Made by a program: the position numbers and the translations under genes. This document shows positions 1 to 7,213 of a stretch of 10,416 nucleotides of DNA, piece by piece. How positions within the stretch are numbered: the first letter of the stretch is position 1; each line of letters begins with the position of its first letter. The notes beneath the pieces are model-generated. The model had not been told where the DNA came from, made no database searches, and saw nothing but the letters and a program-made list of their open reading frames with translations. Source of the stretch: Bacteroidales bacterium (GTDB taxonomy: Bacteria; Bacteroidota; Bacteroidia; Bacteroidales; Paludibacteraceae); contig CAAGML010000141.1 of the NCBI GenBank assembly GCA_900771035.1, positions 1 through 10,416 of the forward strand, read 5' to 3'.

Positions 1-268
1 AAAAAAGGTGACCCGCAGAATTTCAGGTGAAATTATTGAAATAATTGAAATGGCGTGCAAACCGAAGGCAGAGCAGGAACTAAACGACCTTTGCAAGCGT
101 CAGCATTCACTCTGCTGAGGCGCAGCCGACATTCGAGACTCAAAACCTCAAATGCCATTCACCAAACTAAGACCCTAAAAACCACCAATTTACGACAAAG
201 TCACAAAAAATCTTCCATGTTTTAGGATTATTTAACGCCCTTTCGCGGAAAAACCGTCCACAAAAGGG
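1..268. repeat. Possible dispersed repeat element or end of an adjacent gene, rich in inverted repeats
   Basis: No confident gene is visible here. Seen directly: two overlapping palindromes, ATTTCA-GG-TGAAAT (20-33) and AATTATT-GA-AATAATT (31-46); a hairpin CAGCA/TGCTG (101-105 with 113-117); longer-range pairs GCAGAG/CTCTGC (68-73 with 110-115) and TGCAAA/TTTGCA (56-61 with 90-95); and a nested hairpin CCCTTT...AAAGGG (238-243 with 263-268) enclosing CGG-AAAAA-CCG (246-256). The first half is clearly richer in G+C than the flanking A+T-rich DNA. One plus-strand frame is open from base 2 to a TGA at 116-118 (38 codons, no start needed inside the window), so this could also be the 3' end of a plus-strand gene beginning to the left. 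From memory, unverified, similar sequences recur between genes in Prevotella-like genomes. Calling it a repeat is inference. Confidence 0.3.
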
Positions 269-391
269 AAAAACTATAGTGAAAGCATTTAATCGTCAAC
301 ATATCCCACAAAAACTCCAAAAAACAAGCAATATGAAGAAACTGATAGTCATACATTCGACAAAGAGTCCGGACGGCTCTACCCATATACG
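269..391. other. Intergenic stretch downstream of the channel gene
   Basis: This is A+T-rich DNA between the channel stop codon and the left-edge element. A plus-strand frame opens at 279 and runs antisense into the channel gene to 599, but its protein resembles nothing I know and most of it is the shadow of the channel's 3' end. I see no gene here. The only structure is the weak hairpin at 364-380. Confidence 0.5.
361..380 (-). terminator. Weak hairpin just after the channel gene, possible terminator
   Basis: On the minus strand the sequence AGAGCC-GTCC-GGACTCT is followed by TTTG, 12 nt beyond the channel stop codon. The stem is six pairs with one bulged base and the T-run is short, so an intrinsic terminator is plausible but weak. 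The nested hairpin at 238-268 is an alternative transcript end. Confidence 0.3.
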
Positions 392-1135
392 CTATTTTTT
401 ACGCCTCCTGATTTCGTCCATATATGCCGAAGTGATAACACCTGACGGCAAAGCAATGATTGCCACACCAACCAACGAAGACAACATACAAATACTTCTT
501 CCCAATGTGGACACAGGGCAAAAATCACCATATCCTACAGTGGTAAGTGTACACGCCGACCAATATACAGCTTCAAAAAAATTTGAAAAGACAAGATGAT
601 TTCCAACAACCTGTTCACATTCAACATTAAACATAATGAGCGCAATCACAAATATATATGACATAGCAAAAAACAATACAGTCATGAGAACCTTTCTTTC
701 TCTCTTCAGTACGTTTACTATTATTCTCAAAGGAACATAATATCTAAAAACTTTTAACACACGTATGATTCTCAGCAATCTTGAAACTCTGAGGATCTTG
801 AATACATTGCTAATTGTACTCAAAGTAGGCAATATTGACAGAAAATCAATAATAGCCATAAAGGAAAAAGGGTATATGACAAAACTCCACTTCCCAAATT
901 TTCTGCCAAATTTATAATCAGCGGTTATCCACCTGAAAATATAATCTACAATGAAAAGAAAACAAGAGAAAATGTCTATGGCTATTAAAAATTTTGTATG
1001 TTCTCTGAACATCAAAGGAACAAGACCTAAAACGATGGCAGTAAGCATCACATAATTGTATACTTTGCCGAATAAAGTCTCTTTATAACGGCTCTGCTCA
1101 ATTACGCAAAACAGCGAATGTCTGAAATTATCCAT
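392..1135 (-). CDS. Voltage-gated potassium channel, six-helix Ion_trans family
   Basis: This 247-residue inner-membrane protein is a Kv-type K+ channel subunit, expected to assemble as a tetramer. Helices in order: S1 about 25-43, S2 about 48-70 with the acidic D64, S3 about 84-104 with D97, S4 about 111-135, S5 about 148-170, pore helix about 183-197, S6 about 213-237. S4 has a basic residue at every third position (K113, R116, R119, R122, R125, K128, R131), the voltage-sensor pattern. The selectivity filter TTVGYGD is at 198-204. S6 contains the ALPSG segment (228-232) common in bacterial Kv channels. The protein ends ten residues later, so there is no cytoplasmic RCK or cyclic-nucleotide domain. 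The start is the ATG about 26 nt after the predicted transcription start of an excellent promoter. The gene stands alone, and its base composition is noticeably more A+T-rich than the genes at 1704-10336. Family assignment is firm; physiological role is unknown. Confidence 0.94.
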   Translation of the reverse strand: MDNFRHSLFCVIEQSRYKETLFGKVYNYVMLTAIVLGLVPLMFREHTKFLIAIDIFSCFLFIVDYIFRWITADYKFGRKFGKWSFVIYPFSFMAIIDFLSILPTLSTISNVFKILRVSRLLRIIRVLKVFRYYVPLRIIVNVLKRERKVLMTVLFFAMSYIFVIALIMFNVECEQVVGNHLVFSNFFEAVYWSACTLTTVGYGDFCPVSTLGRSICMLSSLVGVAIIALPSGVITSAYMDEIRRRKK

Positions 1136-1167
1136 TTTTATAGTATGATATTATCCTAATTACGGTG

Positions 1168-1198
1168 CAAATGTAGTATTTTATTTTGAAACCACAAA
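1168..1198 (-). promoter_or_regulatory. Bacteroidetes-type promoter for the channel gene
   Basis: On the minus strand a -33 element TTTG (1195-1198) is followed after exactly 19 nt by the -7 element TACATTTG (1168-1175). This fits the Bacteroidetes primary sigma consensus TTTG – 19 to 21 nt – TAnnTTTG with no mismatch. Initiation would fall near 1160-1163, giving a leader of about 25-28 nt before the ATG at 1135. The channel is therefore probably transcribed on its own. Confidence 0.75.
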
Positions 1199-1663
1199 AT
1201 GTTTCGTCATAAAAACAATGAGTCAACATGAAAAAGTTTAACGAAGAAAATCATCATATTGTCACAATATGGATTTTCAAGTGTACTAACGACGAAAATT
1301 CAAAATAATTCATATACACATTCGTCATAAAAATACATATAAACAAGCAAAAATAAATATGACGACTTTAATAAGAACAGTGCAACATTAACCACAAAAA
1401 AAGACATACAAAAAGTAGCGCACGTGTTTTTCAAGAAAACAAATATCTTTCGTTCATTTATAAGAATAAAATATTTGCTATATGTATTATTATCAAACTA
1501 TTACACACTAACAAATATGATATATTTAGTCATTACAACGTATCAATAAAACGTCATATAACATAAAAATCTGTATGAAGTTTATATGCCAGAAAAATAA
1601 AAGACAGAAAATGCCAGTGTACAAAAATATATGACAAAATGGCGAAGATGAGCAACTATTCAA

Positions 1664-1693
1664 ATTGGTCAGAAACAAAAATCCAAGACCAAT
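1664..1693 (-). terminator. Possible terminator hairpin after the flavoprotein gene
   Basis: The arms ATTGGTC (1664-1670) and GACCAAT (1687-1693) pair perfectly over seven bases around a 16-nt loop, beginning about ten bases beyond the stop codon. On the minus strand the second arm runs into TTTGAATAG, only a short T-run. It could end the transcript, but the long loop and weak tract make this tentative. Confidence 0.35.
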
Positions 1694-1703
1694 CCAAATG
1701 GAC

Positions 1704-2933
1704 TTATAATTGTTTTGCCAATGTGAGGGCTTCGAGCATATTGTCCTCGATACTGCTGTAGTTCCAACTGCCGTAACGTCCGATGGAGTAAATATTATGA
1801 CGAGAAAGTGTGTCTTTCATACGGGCAACGTAATCTATGCCCTGACGGTTGACGTGGATGTAAGCCGGATTCATAATGACATGATGCCATGATATGAGCA
1901 ATTCGTCATGGAGAATATCTGCAAGTCTAAGACCATCAAGTACTTGACTAAGCATATCGTTGACATCGACTGTCACATCAGGCTTGAGACCAATCTCAAC
2001 GTAGAGTGACATTCTGTCCGTGCCGACAATGTTGTTGTAGAAGCCCACTCTGTAGAAAATATATTTGTCCTCGGGAAAATATATCCAATGGTTGAGGCGG
2101 TCGGTACCCTCGCCGTCAAAACCAAGGTTGAAGACGAGCACTTTGTTCCAGGTCAGAGCCTGTCGGTCATAGTCATAGCCACAAAGTCCAAGGAGAGAGA
2201 CAAACGGAAGTGTCGAGATTAGGTTGTCGTATGTGAGAGTGCGTGAGTTGGTGGTGAGTTGGTGTTTTTCGGGGTTGATACTCAAGACTTTCTCGTTGAG
2301 AGAGATAGCATCAGGAGCGAGGTCACGCTGAAGGGCGTTGACATACTGAATGGCACCACCTTTATGATAAAGAAAAGAGCCGTTGTAGGAAGAGGCATTG
2401 GTGTTCCGGAAATTACGGATTATTTCCTCTCGGTCGGCATACGGGAAGAAACGTCCCATGGCGTCTGCGTCAAGACGGTCAAGGTCAACGGCATAAAGTT
2501 TTGAATTGTAGGGAATGAGGAATTTCTCGGCTATGGATTTGCCGAATTTGGCATAGAGCATCTTCTTGAAAGTATCCTGCGAAGTCTCCTTGGTGTTGAA
2601 GAGGTCGTACAGGCAGTCGATGAACTCGTCTTTGGGAAGTTGGTGAATGTTTTTCTGGAACGGAAAATCTATAAGGAGGTCTGTATATTTAATCTGAGTG
2701 TGTTTCTTCACAGTAATCAATCCCGAACGGTCAATGCGCTGAGAGATAAAATCGACAACCTCCTGATTTTGAAAATGAAAAAAATGACCTGAGTAATCCC
2801 AGACAAAACCATTCTGAATGATTGTGTTGCAAAGACCTCCAGTGTGGTCGTCTGCCTCGATGACGAGATAAGGGTTGGAGGTGAAATTGGCGTATGCCAG
2901 ACCAGTGACACCAGCACCGATGACTATATCCAT
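1704..2933 (-). CDS. FAD-dependent oxidoreductase, UDP-galactopyranose mutase-like (amine oxidase superfamily)
   Basis: From the chosen start this is a 409-residue soluble flavoprotein. The N-terminal Rossmann motif is GAGVTG (6-11), followed by the ribose-binding acidic residue E26 and the TGGLCN loop (31-36). DYSGHFFHF (46-54) matches the position of the YGAHIFH segment in UDP-galactopyranose mutase, and DFPFQKN (89-95) the NLPFNMN segment. Further matches to this superfamily are PYNSKLY (141-147), KGGAIQYVNAL (191-201) and the C-terminal FAD motif beginning GRYGSWNY (385-392) and continuing IEDNMLEA. Role: probably a sugar-nucleotide mutase-like or related redox enzyme, fitting the nearby glycosyltransferases, but the substrate cannot be read from sequence. 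The frame stays open upstream to another ATG at 2981. I prefer 2933 because the Rossmann fold starts right there and the longer form would place a terminator-like hairpin inside the coding region. Protoporphyrinogen-oxidase-like annotation is a possible alternative. Confidence 0.85.
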   Translation of the reverse strand: MDIVIGAGVTGLAYANFTSNPYLVIEADDHTGGLCNTIIQNGFVWDYSGHFFHFQNQEVVDFISQRIDRSGLITVKKHTQIKYTDLLIDFPFQKNIHQLPKDEFIDCLYDLFNTKETSQDTFKKMLYAKFGKSIAEKFLIPYNSKLYAVDLDRLDADAMGRFFPYADREEIIRNFRNTNASSYNGSFLYHKGGAIQYVNALQRDLAPDAISLNEKVLSINPEKHQLTTNSRTLTYDNLISTLPFVSLLGLCGYDYDRQALTWNKVLVFNLGFDGEGTDRLNHWIYFPEDKYIFYRVGFYNNIVGTDRMSLYVEIGLKPDVTVDVNDMLSQVLDGLRLADILHDELLISWHHVIMNPAYIHVNRQGIDYVARMKDTLSRHNIYSIGRYGSWNYSSIEDNMLEALTLAKQL

Positions 2934-2952
2934 GAAGAAGATGATTGTTTTC

Positions 2953-2989
2953 AAAAAAGAGGTCAAGGACACAGCAGCCATTGACCTCT
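2953..2989 (-). terminator. Hairpin with T-run just before the flavoprotein gene (second terminator or attenuator)
   Basis: On the minus strand AGAGGTCAA (2981-2989) pairs perfectly with TTGACCTCT (2958-2966) around a 14-nt loop and runs straight into six T (2953-2958). This is the form of an intrinsic terminator. It ends only 20 nt upstream of the flavoprotein ATG at 2933. It may be a back-up terminator for gap, or an attenuator through which the flavoprotein gene must be read. No convincing promoter lies between it and that gene. Confidence 0.6.
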
Positions 2990-3008
2990 ATGTTTTGATT
3001 ACCTTCCC

Positions 3009-3036
3009 GTAAAGACGGAGTGTACTCCGTCTTTAC
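3009..3036 (-). terminator. Perfect palindrome ending the gap transcript
   Basis: The 13-base arms GTAAAGACGGAGT and ACTCCGTCTTTAC are exact inverted repeats separated by only two bases, about 30 nt beyond the gap stop codon. In RNA this makes a stable hairpin with a small loop. The T-run after it is only TTTA, so termination may be shared with the hairpin at 2953-2989. With no plus-strand gene nearby it most likely serves gap. Confidence 0.65.
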
Positions 3037-3064
3037 AGAAAAATATTTGAACTTTAGCCAGTTA

Positions 3065-4075
<1,011 letters not shown>

Positions 4076-4083
4076 TTAATTGA

Positions 4084-5112
4084 TTAGAATTCTACGATTG
4101 TGCACCAGTTATGCTTGTCCTCAACCTTACCGTACTGAATGCCACGGAGAGTCTCGTAAAGTTTTGTACACCATTTGCCTGGCTTGCCGTCTTTTGAAAT
4201 CTGGAAAGTGTGGTTCTCGTCAACATCGACAATCTTGTCGATAGGAGAGATAACTGCGGCGGTACCGCAAGCACCTGCCTCATCAAACTCAGCAAGCTCA
4301 GCGATAGGAATCTGACGACGCTCAACAGTCATGCCAAGATCCTCTGCAATCTGACGGAGAGACATGTTGGTGATTGAAGGAAGAATAGAGTCGGATTTTG
4401 GAGTGATGTACGAATTGCCCTTGATAGCGAAGAAGTTAGCGGCACCGCACTCGTCGATGTATTTCTTCTCCTTAGGGTCGATGTAGAACACTGCGCTGTA
4501 GCCCATATCGTGGCTGTCAACAGTAGCACGCATACCTGCCGCATAGTTGCCACCGACTTTGAGGTTACCAGTTCCGAGAGGAGCGGCACGGTCATATTTA
4601 CGGCTGAGCATGAACGGAGTGGTCTGGAAACCGCCCTTGAAGTAAGGACCAACTGGTGTAACGAACACTACGAAAGTGTATTCTGAAGCAGGTTTAACGC
4701 CTACCAACGGAGTTGTGCCGAAAAGCACTGGACGGATATAGAGGGATGCGCCAGTCTCGTATGGAGGGATGAAACGTGCATTGAGTTTAACGACCTTGAG
4801 GACAGCCTCCTCGAATTTCTCGATAGGGAACTCTGGCATACATACGCCACGGCAGGAAGACTGCATACGTTTAGCGTTCTCGACGATGCGGAAGACACGG
4901 ACCTTGCCATCCTCGCCACGGAAAGCCTTCAAACCCTCGAAGCACTCTTGTGCATAGTGAAGAACAGCGGCAGAGATGTGCATAGGCATAGTTGCCTCGG
5001 CATGAACCTCAAGCTCGCCCCATTTCCCGTTGCTGTAGTTGCAACGAACATTGTAGTCTGTTGGCATGAAACCAAAGCCAAGGCTACCCCAATCAATGTT
5101 TGCTAATTCCAT
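4084..5112 (-). CDS. ilvE: Branched-chain amino acid aminotransferase
   Basis: This 342-residue PLP enzyme of fold type IV (BCAT-II-like) transfers amino groups between glutamate and the 2-oxo acids of leucine, isoleucine and valine, the last step of their synthesis. Conserved stretches in order: HYAQECFEGLKAFR (52-65), YIRPVLFGT (125-133), GTGNLKVGGNYAA (180-192) with catalytic K185 forming the PLP aldimine, YIDECGAANFFA (218-229) with E221 expected to contact the pyridine nitrogen, SILPSIT (242-248) and EAGACGTAAVISPI (278-291). The length is typical and I see no damage. It begins 15 nt after the wbqC-family gene and ends 20 nt before gap, so it sits between a glycan operon and a glycolytic gene. 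A candidate promoter lies inside the upstream gene about 150 nt before the ATG. The assignment is firm; the gene order is the unusual part. Confidence 0.96.
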   Translation of the reverse strand: MELANIDWGSLGFGFMPTDYNVRCNYSNGKWGELEVHAEATMPMHISAAVLHYAQECFEGLKAFRGEDGKVRVFRIVENAKRMQSSCRGVCMPEFPIEKFEEAVLKVVKLNARFIPPYETGASLYIRPVLFGTTPLVGVKPASEYTFVVFVTPVGPYFKGGFQTTPFMLSRKYDRAAPLGTGNLKVGGNYAAGMRATVDSHDMGYSAVFYIDPKEKKYIDECGAANFFAIKGNSYITPKSDSILPSITNMSLRQIAEDLGMTVERRQIPIAELAEFDEAGACGTAAVISPIDKIVDVDENHTFQISKDGKPGKWCTKLYETLRGIQYGKVEDKHNWCTIVEF

Positions 5113-5127
5113 AGTCGTAAAGTATTT

Positions 5128-5757
5128 TTATTTGTTAATGATTTTACGCAAGTATATGCGGCTTTCATTCCCCATATTCATCAGCAAATCGATGATGGAG
5201 AGGTTGGGAATGAAGCCGAATTTCGGAGTGAAAACCTGATAATATTCCACTCCTAAAATAATGTGTAAAGGTACAACTTTTTTCTTAGGATGCAAAGAGT
5301 TTCGGTAATCTTTTATCCCCAATTTTTTATCTGGCATCCAATCCTCTGTAAGTCGGGGGGTTAAGTGCGTCAAACCAAGGAGAGAAAGTGCTATTTCCTC
5401 GGCTTTTCGGTCGAAATCCACCAGAAATTCATACCTCCGGGTATATAAAACCGACAGCTCATCGGCATAAAATTCAAAAAAAGGTGACGAATTATACGCC
5501 GCACGAAGGGCGCGCCAGTGCATCGTCTGCCAATCTTCGTCGTACGCTATGCGGACGTCTTTTACGAGTACATTATGCCAAGGTTTTGCGACAGGAACAG
5601 TAAGATTCTGAACACCATTCGCACCAACGATAGTACAACGGTTGGCGTATGTCTGTTTCTCGTAACTGCAACACGCCTCTACCCTACACTCTTCTCCCTC
5701 AAGCAGATGAGCATAATATTCAATGTTACCGAAATATGTCAGAGGAAGCAGAATCAT
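5128..5757 (-). CDS. WbqC family protein
   Basis: This 209-residue protein belongs to the WbqC family, found widely in O-antigen and other polysaccharide loci and often next to glycosyltransferases; I know of no established reaction for it. Family landmarks visible here are the opening PLTYFGNIEYYAHL (5-18), YEKQTYANRCTI (32-43) followed by LTVPV (52-56), HWRALRAAYNSSPFF (80-94) and the C-terminal segment from YYQVF (172-176) to DLLMNMG (190-196). There is no signal peptide or membrane helix, so it is probably cytoplasmic. The start ATG overlaps the stop of the preceding glycosyltransferase as ATGA, which both supports this start and suggests translational coupling. Length is normal. Its 3' third looks more A+T-rich than the rest and contains a promoter-like site facing ilvE. 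Family call is confident; biochemical role is open. Confidence 0.88.
   Translation of the reverse strand: MILLPLTYFGNIEYYAHLLEGEECRVEACCSYEKQTYANRCTIVGANGVQNLTVPVAKPWHNVLVKDVRIAYDEDWQTMHWRALRAAYNSSPFFEFYADELSVLYTRRYEFLVDFDRKAEEIALSLLGLTHLTPRLTEDWMPDKKLGIKDYRNSLHPKKKVVPLHIILGVEYYQVFTPKFGFIPNLSIIDLLMNMGNESRIYLRKIINK
5266..5296 (-). promoter_or_regulatory. Candidate internal promoter for ilvE-gap inside the wbqC-family gene
   Basis: On the minus strand TTTG (5293-5296) is followed after exactly 19 nt by TACCTTTA (5266-5273), which matches the Bacteroidetes -7 consensus TAnnTTTG except for the last base. Initiation would be near 5258-5261, giving a leader of about 150 nt before ilvE. It lies in a coding region, so chance is possible, but it would explain how the two housekeeping genes are expressed independently of the glycan operon. 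Confidence 0.4.
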
Positions 5758-6449
5758 CTCCAGTCACCACGCCATTTCCAAAAATATTTCAACATATTCC
5801 ACGCATGTATCCTCGTCATTTTCAGCGATTCGTATGACTCGCGCCTATGGTCGTGAATTATGCTGACCTCCGGCCAATAGACAGTTCTTGCCACCTGCGC
5901 CATCCTGCGTGTGAAATCAATATCCTCGGGGTACATAAAAAAACGTGGGTCAAACAGATACCCGTCTTTCTCCTTCAACCTCCGCATAGCGTCAACCCGT
6001 AGAAACATAAAACAGCCGGAAAGATACCGCACATCATAAAACCCTGTTTCGGGAAAAGCCAGTTCACATCTGTGCGAACCGAACAAACGTCTGTGAATCA
6101 AGTCCAAAGGCGACGGAAGGCTCTTTGCAAGATGCTGGTCTGAACCATCAACGTTAAGCACGCACGGCATTAAATGCCCAACGTCCGGATGAGCGTCCAT
6201 AAAGCCCACGATACGAGTAATCACATCTGGCTCAAACCTTATATCCGTATTAACCACCAAATGATATTTCGCATCAGTGGAAAAAGTCTTTTCAAAAGCC
6301 TTGTTGTGGCCACGACCGTAACCAACATTGTCATAAGTGTTGTCAATGACATAAACCTCTGCAACCTCGGGACAGCCTTTCAACAACTTCATTATCGACG
6401 AAAGCTCAGCCTCTTCTGTCCGATATGTCACAATCGAGCAGTTGACCAT
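5754..6449 (-). CDS. Glycosyltransferase family 2, WbbL/rhamnosyltransferase-like
   Basis: This 231-residue GT-A fold enzyme should transfer a sugar from a nucleotide donor to a growing glycan at the cytoplasmic face of the inner membrane. Visible motifs are the N-terminal strand VNCSIVTYR (2-10), VIDNTYDNVGYGRGHNKA (34-51), the metal-binding region VVNTDIRFEP (65-74, N67-T68-D69), YLSGCFMFLR (142-151) and FFMYPEDIDFTRRM (170-183), the acceptor-side signature of WbbL-like enzymes. The C-terminus (HDHRRES, then a basic tail) is short compared with WbbL relatives. The frame opens one codon earlier with GTG at 6452. I chose the ATG at 6449 because it forms a TGATG junction with the stop of the preceding GT. 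It overlaps the wbqC-family start by 4 nt. Donor and linkage cannot be deduced; rhamnose is only a family-based guess. Confidence 0.88.
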   Translation of the reverse strand: MVNCSIVTYRTEEAELSSIMKLLKGCPEVAEVYVIDNTYDNVGYGRGHNKAFEKTFSTDAKYHLVVNTDIRFEPDVITRIVGFMDAHPDVGHLMPCVLNVDGSDQHLAKSLPSPLDLIHRRLFGSHRCELAFPETGFYDVRYLSGCFMFLRVDAMRRLKEKDGYLFDPRFFMYPEDIDFTRRMAQVARTVYWPEVSIIHDHRRESYESLKMTRIHAWNMLKYFWKWRGDWR

Positions 6450-7213
6450 CACTTACGGTATTTCAGATAGCCTGCGATTGCCCAGCATAACAGATAGTAC
6501 AACGATTTGATTACGCCAAAGCCCTCTGCACGGCGATAGACAAGATATTGAGGCCAAATCACCTTCTTTTTGTCGCGCGAAGTGGAGTTGCCGAGTATGC
6601 GGTAAGAACCGAGAATACGTTGATTGCCGTATGCCACACCGCATTTCTTGATGATTTCGAGCCAGAAGACATGGTCGTCCCTGAGCGAACGAAACTCCTC
6701 GCGAAGATAGACCTTGCCGATTTTCAACGTGTCATACATTCCTGTTATACAGGATATAGAGCAGGTTTTGAGCAAGTCCTTATATGTGATAGATTCAGGT
6801 GCAATGAACGGACGGAGACAATCCTGACCGTTTTCGTTGATACGGCGGTAGGAGCCATAGACGAGAACGGCATTCTTGCTGCGCATAAGTTCCAGTTGCG
6901 TGTCAAGGAAATAAGGCATCCAGGTGTCGTCCGCATCAAGAAGCACTATATACCGCCCCTCAGCACGGCGAATACCGTTGTTGCGGGCAGATGCCGAACC
7001 ACCGTTAGGTTGGTCAAAGACCTTAATCCTCGCATCGCGGGCAGCATACTCACGGCATATCGCAGGACCGTTATCCTTAGAACCATCGTTTATAATTAAC
7101 ATCTCCCAATCCTGGTATGTCTGTGCAAGAACGCTCTCAATCGTCTGTGCGACAAAGCGTTCTCCATTAAAAAGAGGTGTGATTACAGATACTTTTCGAT
7201 TATTAGCATCCAT
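6449..7213 (-). CDS. Glycosyltransferase family 2
   Basis: This 254-residue GT-A enzyme has VSVITPLFNGERF (8-20) at the start, INDGSKDN (41-48) for nucleotide binding, PNGGSASARNNGI (69-81), and the DADD metal motif at 93-96 in the segment IVLLDADDTW. RSLRDDHVFWLEIIKK (175-190) and YRILGNSTSRDKK (204-216) match the acceptor half of many polysaccharide GT2 enzymes. The hydrophobic segment near 235-249 followed by a basic tail could touch the membrane. The start is fixed by the fold beginning at residue 8; no other ATG is in reach. It overlaps the 3' end of the GT4 gene by 31 nt in another frame, and its stop shares a base with the next ATG (TGATG). This places it firmly within a coupled glycan operon. 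Sugar specificity is unknown. Confidence 0.92.
   Translation of the reverse strand: MDANNRKVSVITPLFNGERFVAQTIESVLAQTYQDWEMLIINDGSKDNGPAICREYAARDARIKVFDQPNGGSASARNNGIRRAEGRYIVLLDADDTWMPYFLDTQLELMRSKNAVLVYGSYRRINENGQDCLRPFIAPESITYKDLLKTCSISCITGMYDTLKIGKVYLREEFRSLRDDHVFWLEIIKKCGVAYGNQRILGSYRILGNSTSRDKKKVIWPQYLVYRRAEGFGVIKSLYYLLCWAIAGYLKYRK

Larger units (their letters stand above)
1136..1703. other. Very A+T-rich intergenic region with short repeated motifs
   Basis: I see no gene in these roughly 570 bases; stops are dense in all frames. The right-hand end of the stretch holds a possible terminator for the flavoprotein gene, and the left-hand end holds the channel promoter. Between them the DNA is strongly A+T-rich. 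A 13-base direct repeat TTCGTCATAAAAA occurs at 1203-1215 and 1321-1333. The core CGTCAT recurs at 1552-1557 and in reverse orientation (ATGACG) at 1359-1364. These could be regulator sites or chance. Minus-strand -7-like octamers TATTTTTG at 1622-1629 and 1348-1355 lack a matching TTTG at the right distance. A small RNA cannot be excluded, but nothing positively supports one. Confidence 0.55.

Noticed and set aside
279..599. Plus-strand open frame of 106 codons overlapping the end of the channel gene
   Set aside because: Two thirds of it is antisense to the well-supported channel gene, it has no recognisable domain, and no promoter-like site precedes it.
1348..1629. Minus-strand -7-like octamers TATTTTTG at 1348-1355 and 1622-1629
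   Set aside because: Neither has a TTTG element 19-21 nt upstream, and such octamers are expected by chance in DNA this rich in A+T.
2934..2981. Upstream ATG extending the flavoprotein by 16 residues
   Set aside because: The extension precedes the usual first residue of the Rossmann fold and would put a terminator-like hairpin within the coding sequence, so I kept the start at 2933.
6450..6452. GTG start one codon upstream for the WbbL-like GT2
   Set aside because: The ATG at 6449 makes a standard TGATG junction with the preceding stop; the GTG would overlap the stop more and adds nothing.
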